From the NCBI GenBank assembly GCA_016209705.1, contig JACQVR010000061.1, positions 1 to 54,861 of the forward strand: a stretch of 54,861 nt of DNA, in the 5' to 3' direction. The DNA is from Planctomycetota bacterium (lineage in GTDB: Bacteria > Planctomycetota > MHYJ01 > JACPRB01). The notes under the pieces are model-generated. The model saw only the letters and a program-made list of their open reading frames with translations. It was not told the origin of the DNA and did no database searches. Numbering within the stretch: position 1 is the first letter of the stretch; every line of letters starts with the position of its first letter. This document shows, piece by piece, positions 15,494 to 24,508 of this stretch. Position numbers and translations under genes: made by a program.

Positions 15494-15523
15494 ATCCTAC
15501 TCCGCGGGGCGGGGCGAACGCAA

Positions 15524-15547
15524 ATAAAATTAACTATGTTAATCATA
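15524..15547. promoter_or_regulatory. candidate MarR operator (copy 2) with -10 element of tetR-bcr
   Basis: TTAACTATGTTAA (15530-15542), a perfect TTAAC-N3-GTTAA palindrome. On the minus strand TATGAT (15542-15547) directly precedes it and can serve as the -10 of the tetR-bcr operon, so a bound repressor would cover the transcript start. The -35 is weak. Confidence 0.6.
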
Positions 15548-15605
15548 GAGCGTTGATTTTCACGAATCCGAACATATCTGGCGCCGACGGCCGGACCGCC
15601 GTAAT

Positions 15606-15626
15606 ATCAATAGAGACTGAATTGAT
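15606..15626. promoter_or_regulatory. candidate ArsR operator
   Basis: ATCAAT-N9-ATTGAT, a perfect inverted repeat ending 10 bases before the arsR start codon. Its spacing and AT content fit ArsR/SmtB operators. It lies apart from the bcr control sites in this divergent 174-base region. Confidence 0.55.
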
Positions 15627-15635
15627 GGGAGTCCC

Positions 15636-15962
15636 ATGGAAGCGACCCGGGAACGCCTCGCGCTGAAGGCGAAATTCTTCCGCGGGCTGGCGGACCGCTC
15701 GCGGCTCGGCATCCTGGAATCGCTCCGCGACGGCGCCCGCAACGTCGGCGAGATCGTGGCGGCGACGGGATTGACCCAATCCAACGCGTCCATGCACTTG
15801 GAATGTCTCTATTGCTGCGGCCTCGTCCGGAGGGAACGGCGCGGCCGGTTCATCTACTACCGCCTCCGCTCGCCGCGGACCTTGCGGCTGCTGGAAGCCG
15901 CGGGGAAGGCGCTCGATGAGGTGGAATCGCATATCCAGGAGTGCGCGCGATATGAAGATTAA
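15636..15962 (+). CDS. ArsR/SmtB-family metal sensor, CmtR-like
   Basis: 108-residue winged-helix repressor. The recognition helix region reads GLTQSNASMHLECLYCCGLV; cysteines in LECLYCC and a C-terminal Cys (HIQECARYED) resemble the Cys ligands of CmtR-type Cd/Pb sensors (two Cys four residues apart plus a tail Cys). The wing GRFIYYRL is typical. It heads a CzcCBA efflux operon, so it should release DNA on binding a soft or divalent metal. The czcC frame overlaps its end. Confidence 0.88.
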   Translation: MEATRERLALKAKFFRGLADRSRLGILESLRDGARNVGEIVAATGLTQSNASMHLECLYCCGLVRRERRGRFIYYRLRSPRTLRLLEAAGKALDEVESHIQECARYED

Positions 15963-17415
15963 CGCTCGCGCCTTAACGGCGCTCGCTTATGGCATCCCGA
16001 CCCGGACATCCGCCATGTCGAGATTCCAGGAGGCGGGCGGAGCTTCGGATTCCGTCCGCCGATACAAGGAAAGAGCCCGCCGCCGGCGGCGGGACCTTCA
16101 CCATTCTAGCCTGCTTGCCCTGTTCCTGGCCGCCGGATGCGCGGCGCCCGCGGTTCCGACATGGAACGACATGGACGCCCGCGATCAGGCGTTCCAGGGG
16201 CCGACGCCTCGGGAACAGGCGGGCGAGATCCTTCGCCGGGAGCAGCTCGAACTTCAGGACGTCCTGCGCCTTGCGGATCTCCTCAATCCGCGGCTCGAAT
16301 CGATCCGAAAGGACATCGATCTGGCACCCCTCGACGCCTGGAACGACGCGCTCTTCCCCAACCCCGCGCTGCGGATCGAGGTGGAGGAATTCCCGCTGGA
16401 ACGAAAGCGTGATCTCGGCCGCTCCGAGCGGGGTCTGGGCCTCAGCCAGTCGTTTCCGGTCGGCGGCCGGCTCGGTGCGGCCTCCTCCGTGGCCGAGAAG
16501 GAGCGCGAGGTCGCGGCGCTCCGCTATCTCTGGGAGCGCCGGCGCATCCTGACGGAGGTCCGGCAGTCTTTTCAGGACGTCCTGGCCGCCCGCCGGAATC
16601 TGGAGCTGGCGCGGCAAACCGCGGACCTCGCCAAGCAGTTCCACGACCTGACCGAGGAGCGGTACAACGCCCAAGCCGTGCCGGAGATGGAGCTTCTCAA
16701 GGCGGCGGTGAACCTCGCCAAAGCCCAGGCGGACGTGCGCTCCATGGAGGCCGCCGCGGCCGTCGCGGTCAAGCGGCTGCATGCGCTCATCGGGGATGTG
16801 GATTTCCCGAGCGACCGGTTCACCGGCGAGCTGGCGGTCCAGTTCGAAGCGCCGCGGTTGGAGGCGCTGCGCGGACAGGTCCTCCTGACGCACCCCCTGA
16901 TCGAACTCGCCCGGCGGGAAAAAGAACTGGCGGAGCGGAGACTCGAGCTGGCGCGGGCGAAGCGCCTCGCGGATGTCGACGTGGAAGCGCTCTATAAATG
17001 GGATGAGAGCGACGACCGGATCCTGGAGGCGGGCCTCTCGGTACCGCTTCCCCTCTTCAACCGAAACCAAGCGGAGATCGCCGCGGCCGAGGTCCGCCTG
17101 CGCCAGGCGGAGCTGGGCATGCAGGAGGCGCGCAACTCCGCCGTCCTCGCCTTGGAGGAGACGTACCGCCGCTTCGAGGCATCGCAGAGTCGCGTCACGA
17201 CCTACCGCGAGACGATCCTGCCCAAGGCGGAGCAGGCGCTGGGGCAGACGGATGAAGGCTATCGGGCGGGCAAGTTCTCCTACCTGGACGTGCTCGACGC
17301 CCAGCAAACGCTCGCGGAAGCGCGGATCGCGTACGTCTCGGCGCTCCAGGATCTCCACACCCTCGCGGCGGAGTTGGAGAAGATCACCGGATCCGAACTG
17401 AGATCGGTTCGATGA
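15952..17415 (+). CDS. czcC: outer-membrane efflux protein, CzcC-like
   Basis: TolC-family outer-membrane factor of the metal RND pump; 487 residues from the ATG that overlaps arsR. Two long coiled-coil hairpins are evident (QSFQDVLAARRNLELARQTA and its repeat later; KFSYLDVLDAQQTLAEARI near the end). A lipobox-like LALFLAAGC lies about 50-60 residues from this start, which is too far for a normal lipoprotein signal, so the true start is probably further downstream, for example the ATG at 16015 or a non-ATG start. Partner of CzcB and CzcA. Confidence 0.85.
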   Translation: MKINARALTALAYGIPTRTSAMSRFQEAGGASDSVRRYKERARRRRRDLHHSSLLALFLAAGCAAPAVPTWNDMDARDQAFQGPTPREQAGEILRREQLELQDVLRLADLLNPRLESIRKDIDLAPLDAWNDALFPNPALRIEVEEFPLERKRDLGRSERGLGLSQSFPVGGRLGAASSVAEKEREVAALRYLWERRRILTEVRQSFQDVLAARRNLELARQTADLAKQFHDLTEERYNAQAVPEMELLKAAVNLAKAQADVRSMEAAAAVAVKRLHALIGDVDFPSDRFTGELAVQFEAPRLEALRGQVLLTHPLIELARREKELAERRLELARAKRLADVDVEALYKWDESDDRILEAGLSVPLPLFNRNQAEIAAAEVRLRQAELGMQEARNSAVLALEETYRRFEASQSRVTTYRETILPKAEQALGQTDEGYRAGKFSYLDVLDAQQTLAEARIAYVSALQDLHTLAAELEKITGSELRSVR

Positions 17416-17450
17416 GGACGAGTGAACGAATGCAATTTCCAGCGGAAGGC

Positions 17451-17529
17451 GTGAACCGCCAAAGCGCGAAACCGCCAAGAGATCTCCGCCTGAGATATCC
17501 GATGGCGTTTCTGCGCTTTAGCGGTTCAC
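17451..17529. repeat. palindromic CCGCCAAA repeat, copy 1
   Basis: The ends GTGAACCGC and GCGGTTCAC are perfect complements; the inner arms (CAAAGCGC / GCGCTTT) also pair. One of five such elements, all intergenic. It fills the czcC-to-small-gene gap and could act as a transcript-end hairpin or an internal processing site. Confidence 0.8.
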
Positions 17530-17592
17530 TACAGAAGGTAGCAAGTATTTCCTAGCGGATGTGAACAGGGGCCACCCCCCAAGGAGGGACTG

Positions 17593-17976
17593 ATGAAACT
17601 CGCCGTGTTGTGTGCTTCCGCGCTCCTGGCGATCGGGGCGCTTCAGGTCCAAGAAAAGAAACGGGACATGAAGGACCGCGTGTGGGCGGAAGGAAAGATC
17701 GTCTGCATCGGCTGCTTCCTGGCGGAGGACGCCGGCGCCGAGGCGCAGTGCACGCTTCACGCCAAGCACGCCCAGGGTTTCCTCGACAAGGAGGGAAAGC
17801 TCTGGACGATCGTGGACAACGAGCGCGGGCACTTCGCCATCACGAACGCCGCCTTGCGCAACCAGCCGATCAGGATCTTCGGCTGGCCCTACGAGAAGCA
17901 TCGCTACCTGGAATTGTACAAATACCAGATCAAGGACGGCGACAAATGGCAGATCTGGGATTTCTGCAAGACCTGA
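17593..17976 (+). CDS. small exported protein in the czc operon
   Basis: 127 residues with a short Sec signal peptide (MKLAVLCASALLAIGAL). The mature part has GKIVCIGCFLAEDAG, HAKHAQGF and a closing DFCKT. The CIGC plus His layout recalls a family of small periplasmic proteins in metal and respiration loci (ACYL-type motif followed by HAKCA), but here some cysteines are replaced. It sits between czcC and czcB behind AAGGAGG, so a periplasmic metal-binding or chaperone role is likely; the function is unproven. Confidence 0.75.
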   Translation: MKLAVLCASALLAIGALQVQEKKRDMKDRVWAEGKIVCIGCFLAEDAGAEAQCTLHAKHAQGFLDKEGKLWTIVDNERGHFAITNAALRNQPIRIFGWPYEKHRYLELYKYQIKDGDKWQIWDFCKT

Positions 17977-17996
17977 GGGTTCGAGGCGGGCGATAA

Positions 17997-18019
17997 CGGG
18001 GACACCGGGATGTGTCCCG
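17997..18019 (+). other. hairpin before czcB
   Basis: CGGGGACAC and GTGTCCCG pair with one bulge around a 6-base loop, ending just before the AAGGAG site of czcB. It may tune czcB translation or stabilise the transcript. Confidence 0.4.
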
Positions 18020-18036
18020 ACTGCAAGGAGTGAACC

Positions 18037-19326
18037 ATGTTCAAAAGCGTGCTGTCGACCGGCGCCGTGTTCGCGGCACTGATGGCGCTCTTCGTCTATG
18101 CCGCGAACGACTGGAAACTGCCGTGGGCCGAACCCCACCCTCTCGACATCCCTTGGTGCGAGCCACATGATGTCGCCCTGGAGAATTGCGAGACGTGCAA
18201 TCCGAAGCTGGCGCGCGGCGGCACTCGGGTCAGCCGATTGCGCGAGCCGGCGGAGGGCGAATGTCCGAACACGGTGCTGCGGATCGATCTCGCCGAGGGA
18301 GCGGCGGAGCGCCTGGGACTGCGCTTTTACGAAGTGCGGCCCCGCGAGGTGCAGGAGACCCTAGAGGCGAACGCGGAGACGCGCTGGCCTCCCGACAAGT
18401 ACGCGCGGGTGGCGCCGCGCATCGCGGGTGTCGTCCGCGAAGTCAAGGCGGTGATCGGCCGGACCGTCTCGGCCGGCGACGTCCTGGCGCTGCTCGATTC
18501 CCCGGCGTTCGGCGTGGCCAAGTCCGATTATCTCCAGGCCCTTTCCGTCCTCTCGCTCCGCCAGAAGACGTACGACACCGAAAAGGCGCTCGCTCCGCGC
18601 ATCACGACCGCCCGACAGATGATGGAAGCCGAAACGGCCTTCGAAGAGGCCAAGCTCGCCGTCCAGGGGGCGGAGCAGAAGCTCGCCGCGCTCGGCCTGT
18701 CGGCGCAGGAAATCGGCCGCCTGCGAGAGAAGCGCGACGCCTCCCCCGAACTCGAGGTGCGCGCGCCGTTCGGCGGGATCGTGGTGGAAGCCTCGGCCGT
18801 TCCCGGAGAAACGGCGGGTCCCGACCGCCCGATCTTCTCCGTCGCCGACGCCGAGCGCCTGTGGCTTTCGATCGACGTCTACGAGCGGGACCTTCCGCGG
18901 ATTCGCATCGATCAGAAGGTGTTCTTTCACGTCGAGGGATTGCCGGGGCGCAAATTCCCAGGCCGCGTCGCGGCGGTGGGAAGCGAGATCGACAATCGGA
19001 GCCGCACCGCCAAGGCCTACGCCGACGTCAAGAACGTGCAGGGACTCCTGCGGGCGAACATGTTCGGTCGCGCGGAGATCCGCATCCGCGAGCCCGAAGC
19101 GAAGATCCTCGTGCCGCAGGAGGCGGTCCAAAATGACGGCGACTGCCTGATCGTGTTCGTCTCGCCCTCGAAGGACACTTTCCTCCCGCGCAAGATCGAG
19201 GTGGGGACGGTGTACGCGAACGGCTACGAGGTGCTTGGAGGGCTCGCCGCGGGCGAAAACATCGTCACGACCGGGAGCTTCCAACTCAAAACCGAGATCC
19301 TGCGCGGCCAGATCGGCGCCGGCTGA
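18037..19326 (+). CDS. czcB: periplasmic adaptor of metal RND efflux, CzcB-like
   Basis: 429 residues with an N-terminal membrane anchor and then a short Cys/His region, WCEPHDVALENCETCNP, equivalent to the heavy-metal-binding head of CzcB-type adaptors. Barrel-sandwich halves surround an alpha hairpin (VRAPFGGIVVEASAVPGE; LDSPAFGVAKSDYLQA). It starts behind AAGGAG. It links CzcA in the inner membrane with CzcC in the outer membrane. The gap to czcA is only 30 bases. Confidence 0.92.
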   Translation: MFKSVLSTGAVFAALMALFVYAANDWKLPWAEPHPLDIPWCEPHDVALENCETCNPKLARGGTRVSRLREPAEGECPNTVLRIDLAEGAAERLGLRFYEVRPREVQETLEANAETRWPPDKYARVAPRIAGVVREVKAVIGRTVSAGDVLALLDSPAFGVAKSDYLQALSVLSLRQKTYDTEKALAPRITTARQMMEAETAFEEAKLAVQGAEQKLAALGLSAQEIGRLREKRDASPELEVRAPFGGIVVEASAVPGETAGPDRPIFSVADAERLWLSIDVYERDLPRIRIDQKVFFHVEGLPGRKFPGRVAAVGSEIDNRSRTAKAYADVKNVQGLLRANMFGRAEIRIREPEAKILVPQEAVQNDGDCLIVFVSPSKDTFLPRKIEVGTVYANGYEVLGGLAAGENIVTTGSFQLKTEILRGQIGAG

Positions 19327-19356
19327 TGCCCCGAGGAATAACGGACGGTCGTCCGC

Positions 19357-22300
19357 ATGCTCAATTGGATCATCGACTTCAGCCTGCGCAACCGCCGGCT
19401 CGTCCTCGTCCTGGGATTGCTCCTGATCGCCACCGGCGTCGCGTCGCTCTCGCGGATCTCCATCGACGCCTTCCCCGATACGACGGACGTGATGGTCCAG
19501 ATCAACACCACGGCGCCGTCGCTCAGCCCCGAGGAAGTCGAGCAGCAGGTGACGTTTCGGATCGAGCAAGCCATGGGAGGCTTGCCGAATCTGAAGCTGC
19601 TGCGATCGATGTCGAAGTTCGGGCTGTCGCAGGTCACGGTCGTCTTTGAAGACGGCACGGACCTTTATTTCGCGCGGGCGCAGGTGCTCGAGCGGCTCCA
19701 GCGGGTCGAGCTCCCCGAGGGCCTGGAGCGACCCACCATGGGGCCGATCGCCACCGGCCTGGGAGAGATCTACCACTACCTGGTGACCGCTCCGGGCGGC
19801 GATCTCACGGACAGCCGCATCCTCCACGACTGGGTGATCAAGCCTCAGCTTCTCTCCGTCAAAGGAGTCGCCGAAGTCAACACCTGGGGCGGCTTCGAGA
19901 AGCGCTTCGAAGTGAGGGTCGATCCGCTGCTCCTGGCCAAGTACGACATGACGTTTCAAGAGGTGATCGGGGCGCTCACCGACTCCAACCTCAACGTCGG
20001 CGGCGGAAACATCGAGGCGGCGGGGGAGATCCTTCTCGTCCACGGCGTGGGACTCACCAGTACCACCGAGGAGATCGGTGGCGTCGTGATCAGCGCGGTG
20101 GACGGGCGGCCGGTCCGGGTGCGCGACGTGGCGCGCGTCGTGGAGGGGCACGCGCAGCGGAGGGGCGTCGTGACCGCGGAGGGGCGGGGCGAGGCGGTGC
20201 TCGGGCTCGGTTTCATGCTCATGGGCGAGAACAGCCACGAGGTGGCCGACCGCCTGAAAAGAAAGATGGTCGAAGTCCAAAAGACTCTGCCGGAAGGCGC
20301 GGATATTCGCGTGGTGTATGACCGCACGGAGCTTGTGGATCTCGTGATCGGCACGGTGAAGAAGAACCTGTTCGAGGCGATGATCCTGGTCGTCGCCGTG
20401 CTCTTCCTTTTCATGGGACACTTCCGCGCGGCGCTCATCGTCGCGCTGGCGATTCCGCTGTCGATGCTCTTCGCGTTCAACTTCATGTTGCGGACCGGCA
20501 TCGCCGCGACGCTGATGAGCCTGGGAGCGCTCGATTTCGGCCTGCTCGTCGACAGCTCGGTCATCATGGTCGAAAACTCGGTCCGGCGGCTTCACGAGGA
20601 CGAATCGGGGGCGCCCGTCCTGCGCGTCGTGGCGGAGGCGTCGAAGGAGGTCCGCAAGCCCACGATGTTCGGCGAGATGATCATCATTCTCGTCTACGTC
20701 CCCATCCTGGCCCTCCATGGAGTCGAAGGAAAGCTGTTCCGGCCCCTGGCGCTGACCGTTGTCTTCGCGCTGGTCGGGTCGCTTGCCCTGTCGCTGACGC
20801 TCATGCCGGTGCTGGCGAGCTACGTCCTCCACCGCAAGCACAAGCACCGGGAGCCCTGGACCATCCGGGGGCTCAAGCGCCTCTATGGGCCGGCCGTCGA
20901 TTGGGCCATCCGGCACCGGACGCTCGTCCTGGGAAGCGTCCTGATCATCGTGCTGGGGACCGTCCCGATCGCGATGAAGCTCGGCGCCGTGTTTGTGCCC
21001 AAACTGGACGAAGGATCGATCGTCATCAACACGATCCGCCTTCCCGGGGTGTCGGTGGACGAGTCGGCCAGATTCTCGACGCACATCGAGAAGCTGCTGA
21101 AGGCGGAATTCCCGCACGAGATCCGGTCCATCTGGACGCGGACGGGCACGCCCGAAGTGGCGACCGACCCGATGGGCATCGAAGTGAGCGACGTGTTCAT
21201 CATGCTCTCGCCGCGGGAGCGGTGGCGCCGGGCGAGGACGAAAGACGAGCTGGAGATACAGATGCGGCGGGCGCTGCGGGCCCTGCCGGGAATGAACTTC
21301 GCCTTCACGCAACCCATCGAAATGCGCTTCAACGAAATGATCGCCGGCATCCGGACGGACGTCGGGGTGAAGATCTTCGGAGATGATTTCGAGACGCTCC
21401 GCGAACTCCAGTCCGAAGTGGCGGAGGTCCTGGCGGCGGTGCCGGGCGCGGCGCCCGGGAGCGTCAATTCGGAGCCGATGGTGGGTCAGCCGGTGCTTCA
21501 GATTCGGCTCGATCCGGAGGCGCTCTCCCGATACGGCATCCGCGCGCGGGAAGTGCTGGGTCTCGTGGAGTCGATCGGCGGCAAGGAGATTTCCGAGGTG
21601 CGCGTCCGGCAGATGCGCTTCCCGATGGCCGTCACCCTCCCGGAGCCGTACGCGAAGAATCCCGACCTCGTGGAGACGCTCCTCGTCACCGCGCCGGACG
21701 GCCAGCGGCTACCCCTCTCGCGCTTGGCGAAAATCGCCAGAGTGTCGGGCCCGATGGTCATCCACCGCGAATGGAACCGGCGCCGGGCCCTGGTCACCTG
21801 CAACGTCGGAAGTCAGGATTTGGCCGGCTTCGTGGCGGAGGCGCGCCGGCGAATCGAGGAGCGGATCGGACCGCGGCTGAAGCAGTTGGGCTATCCGCCG
21901 GTGGATTTCGGCGGACAGTTCGAGAATCTGGAACGGGCGATGGAGACGCTTTCCTATGTCGTGCCGATCGCTCTGCTGATCGTCTTGTTCTTGGTCTACT
22001 CGACTTACGGCAACGTGCCGGACTCCCTGCGAGTCTTCACGGGAGTCCCGTTCGCGGCGGTGGGGGGCGTGTGGGCGCTTTATCTTCGGGACATGCCGTT
22101 CAGCGTCTCCGCGGGCGTGGGGTTCATCGCGCTGTCCGGCATCAGCGTGCTGGCGGACATGGTCATGGTCTCCACCATCCGGCAGTTCGTGGACGAAGGG
22201 ATACCCCTGCGAGAGGCGGTGTTGCGGGCCGCCCGGCAGAGGCTGCGTCCGGTGCTGATGACCGCCATCACCACCGGGATCGGCTTCGTTCCGATGGCCC

Positions 22301-22443
22301 TCAACACCGGCGTCGGGGCGGAAGTCCAGCGGCCGCTGGCGACGGTCGTCATCGGCGGGGTCTTCACGTCGACCCTGCTCACGCTCTTCGTCCTGCCGAC
22401 GCTCTACGCCTGGATCGGCAGACGGGGCAAGGAATACCGTTGA
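19357..22443 (+). CDS. czcA: heavy-metal RND efflux transporter, CzcA-like
   Basis: 1028 residues, full length for the HME-RND family. Twelve membrane segments are expected; the N-terminus ISIDAFPDTTDVMVQINT and the proton/metal path motif DFGLLVDSSVIMVEN in segment four (Asp, Asp and Glu all kept) are those of divalent-cation exporters of the Czc type, not the Cus (Cu/Ag) type. The substrate is probably Zn, Co or Cd, in line with the CmtR-like repressor; exact specificity cannot be read from the sequence. Confidence 0.95.
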   Translation: MLNWIIDFSLRNRRLVLVLGLLLIATGVASLSRISIDAFPDTTDVMVQINTTAPSLSPEEVEQQVTFRIEQAMGGLPNLKLLRSMSKFGLSQVTVVFEDGTDLYFARAQVLERLQRVELPEGLERPTMGPIATGLGEIYHYLVTAPGGDLTDSRILHDWVIKPQLLSVKGVAEVNTWGGFEKRFEVRVDPLLLAKYDMTFQEVIGALTDSNLNVGGGNIEAAGEILLVHGVGLTSTTEEIGGVVISAVDGRPVRVRDVARVVEGHAQRRGVVTAEGRGEAVLGLGFMLMGENSHEVADRLKRKMVEVQKTLPEGADIRVVYDRTELVDLVIGTVKKNLFEAMILVVAVLFLFMGHFRAALIVALAIPLSMLFAFNFMLRTGIAATLMSLGALDFGLLVDSSVIMVENSVRRLHEDESGAPVLRVVAEASKEVRKPTMFGEMIIILVYVPILALHGVEGKLFRPLALTVVFALVGSLALSLTLMPVLASYVLHRKHKHREPWTIRGLKRLYGPAVDWAIRHRTLVLGSVLIIVLGTVPIAMKLGAVFVPKLDEGSIVINTIRLPGVSVDESARFSTHIEKLLKAEFPHEIRSIWTRTGTPEVATDPMGIEVSDVFIMLSPRERWRRARTKDELEIQMRRALRALPGMNFAFTQPIEMRFNEMIAGIRTDVGVKIFGDDFETLRELQSEVAEVLAAVPGAAPGSVNSEPMVGQPVLQIRLDPEALSRYGIRAREVLGLVESIGGKEISEVRVRQMRFPMAVTLPEPYAKNPDLVETLLVTAPDGQRLPLSRLAKIARVSGPMVIHREWNRRRALVTCNVGSQDLAGFVAEARRRIEERIGPRLKQLGYPPVDFGGQFENLERAMETLSYVVPIALLIVLFLVYSTYGNVPDSLRVFTGVPFAAVGGVWALYLRDMPFSVSAGVGFIALSGISVLADMVMVSTIRQFVDEGIPLREAVLRAARQRLRPVLMTAITTGIGFVPMALNTGVGAEVQRPLATVVIGGVFTSTLLTLFVLPTLYAWIGRRGKEYR

Positions 22444-22496
22444 CACCCCTTGTGCGACACGCTAATGGATCCGTTAAGAAATAATCGCTCAAGTCT

Positions 22497-22577
22497 TGCA
22501 TGAACCGCAAAAAACTAAAACGCCAATGAATTATTTGGAGGTCTTTTTCACGATTCCGCGTTTTGGCGGTTCGTGCA
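22497..22577. repeat. palindromic CCGCCAAA repeat, copy 2
   Basis: TGCA-N-GAACCGC at the left and GCGGTTC-N-TGCA at the right, with AAAACGCC / GCGTTTT-like inner arms. It lies between czcA and the ThDP enzyme and could end the czc transcript. Confidence 0.75.
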
Positions 22578-22633
22578 CCCCAAATAGTCTGCCGAGATAG
22601 ACTCTGGATTCTTAACAAGAGGAGCCCGAATTC

Positions 22634-24313
22634 GTGGCGCAAAATCATCTCGGCGCGAATGCCGTGTCCCTGGCCCTCGTCCGGGCGGGCGTCCAGCGCG
22701 TGTTCACGCTCTCCGGCAACCATGTCATGCCGCTTTTCGACGCCGCGCTGGACGCCGGCATCGAATTGATTCATACCCGCCACGAAGCGGCCGCGGTGCA
22801 CATGGCCGACGCCTGGGGGCGGCTGACGGGGGAAGCGGGCGTGGCGCTCGTCTCGGGCGGTCCGGCGCACGCCAACGCGGTCTCCGCGCTGTACACCGCG
22901 CGGATGTCCGAGTCGCCGGTCGTGTTGCTCTCGGGCCACGCGCCGATCCGTGAGCTCGGGCTCGGCGCGTTCCAGCAGATGGATCAAGCGGCGATGGCGG
23001 TTCCCGTGACGAAGGCGGCCTGGACCTGCATGCGGCCGGACCAGCTCGGAAACGACGTGGCCCGCGCGGTCCGCACGGCGCGCGAAGGACGCCCCGGCCC
23101 GGTCCAGGTAAACCTGCCCGCCGACGCGCTCACGTCCCCGGCCGGCGAAAGCACGGTGCCCGGACCTGACGCTTTTGTTCCCGCCGGCATGCCGCTCGAT
23201 TCCGGCACCGCGGGCGAAATTCTCGACCGCCTCGCGGCCGCTTCGCGCCCATTGATCCTGACCGGTCCGACGTGCCTGACGCGCGCGGGCCGCGCGCGCA
23301 TGAGCGCCCTGGAGGAAGCGACCGGCATCCCGGTCGTCGGCATGGAAAGTCCGCGGGGCATCGACGATCCTTCGCTGGGCGCCTTCGCCGAAATGCTGGC
23401 GCGCGCCGATCGCGTGCTCCTCGTCGGCAAGCGCATGGATTTCACGCTCCGGTTCGGCCGGTCGCCGGCCTTCGCGGCGGATTGCGAATTCATCGCCGTC
23501 GACGCGGATGCCGCCGACCACGAGCGCGCGCGCCGGACGCTCGGGAATCGCCTGGTGGCGAGCGCGACGGCGGACGCGTTCGCCGCGCTGGCGAGCTTCG
23601 CCGCGCCGGCGGTCGGACGCCGGAGGAGCTTTGACGCTTGGCGCAACGAGGTGCAAGCCGCCATCCGTTACCGCCCCGGCGCGTGGGATGGAATCGCCGC
23701 GAAGGCGCCCGGCCGCCTGCATCCCGTTCAGGCCTGCCGGCCGCTGCAAGCCTTGTTGGACCGCCATCCCGATTCGATCCTGATTTCCGACGGCGGCGAA
23801 TTCGGACAATGGGCGCAGGCGTGTTTGAGCGCGCCCCATCGACTGATCAACGGGCCGGCCGGCGCGATCGGCAGCGCGCTGCCCATGGCGCTCGCGGCGC
23901 GGATCGCCCGGCCGGACGCGCCGGTCCTGGCCTTCCTGGGCGACGGGACGTTCGGTTTCCACGCCGCCGAGATCGACACCGCCGTGCGTTACCGCCTCCC
24001 GTTCGTCGTCGTCGTCGGCAACGACGCGCGCTGGAATGCCGAATACCAGATCCAGCTCAAGACGTATGGTCCCGACCGCCTGGTCGGCTGCGAGTTATTG
24101 CCGACGCGCTACGATCGTGTCGCGGCCGCGTTCGGGGGCCACGGGGAGCATGTGGAGACGGAGGAGGCGCTCCTGCCGGCCGCGGAGCGTGCTTCCACGT
24201 CGGGGTTGCCGGCTTGCTTGAACGTGGTCATCGAGGGCGTTCCGGCGCCGGTCGTCCGGAAGTCCCCCGCGGAGACCGGAACCCCGGCCTCCGAAAGCCG
24301 AAGCTCTGAATGA
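22634..24313 (+). CDS. thiamine-diphosphate-dependent enzyme, acetolactate synthase-like
   Basis: 559 residues with a GTG start behind AGAGGAG. Three ThDP-enzyme domains: the PYR domain with catalytic Glu51 (HTRHEAAAVHMAD), the central FAD/nucleotide-type domain, and the PP domain with LGDGTFGFHA and the Asn partner about 27 residues on (VVVGNDARWN). This is the acetohydroxyacid synthase / oxalyl-CoA decarboxylase / 2-hydroxyacyl-CoA lyase superfamily; no regulatory subunit gene is near, so biosynthetic AHAS is unlikely. The substrate is unknown. A degraded copy of its last 60 residues lies at 25507. Confidence 0.85.
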   Translation: MAQNHLGANAVSLALVRAGVQRVFTLSGNHVMPLFDAALDAGIELIHTRHEAAAVHMADAWGRLTGEAGVALVSGGPAHANAVSALYTARMSESPVVLLSGHAPIRELGLGAFQQMDQAAMAVPVTKAAWTCMRPDQLGNDVARAVRTAREGRPGPVQVNLPADALTSPAGESTVPGPDAFVPAGMPLDSGTAGEILDRLAAASRPLILTGPTCLTRAGRARMSALEEATGIPVVGMESPRGIDDPSLGAFAEMLARADRVLLVGKRMDFTLRFGRSPAFAADCEFIAVDADAADHERARRTLGNRLVASATADAFAALASFAAPAVGRRRSFDAWRNEVQAAIRYRPGAWDGIAAKAPGRLHPVQACRPLQALLDRHPDSILISDGGEFGQWAQACLSAPHRLINGPAGAIGSALPMALAARIARPDAPVLAFLGDGTFGFHAAEIDTAVRYRLPFVVVVGNDARWNAEYQIQLKTYGPDRLVGCELLPTRYDRVAAAFGGHGEHVETEEALLPAAERASTSGLPACLNVVIEGVPAPVVRKSPAETGTPASESRSSE

Positions 24314-24448
24314 GGGCTTGACGCGTCCGGACATGAGATGTACACCGCGTACGCACAACACAGGCCGTACCCTCCATCGAATCATCAAGATCGGAACGGG
24401 ATATTTGCGGGATAACGCCGGGATCGGAAAGACGCAGAAAGAATGCGC

Positions 24449-24476
24449 TTGACAATCCCTCCTATCGTTGTATATT
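24449..24476 (+). promoter_or_regulatory. sigma-70 promoter of toxin-antitoxin pair
   Basis: TTGACA (24449-24454), a 16-base spacer, TATATT (24471-24476); TATTAT two bases later is an 18-base alternative. GGAG then precedes the ATG at 24509 by 8 bases. The 24314-24448 stretch before it shows nothing recognisable. Confidence 0.7.
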
Positions 24477-24508
24477 ATTCAACGCACATCCATAATGGAG
24501 AATCATGG

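Noticed and set aside
18361..21312. 983-codon open frame antisense to czcB/czcA
   Set aside because: Runs opposite two clearly homologous genes; its composition (His/Arg/Asp-rich, no motifs) is the shadow of high-GC third positions.
24443..24508. N-terminal extension of the RelE-like toxin
   Set aside because: It would include the promoter; a GGAG site points to the ATG at 24509.
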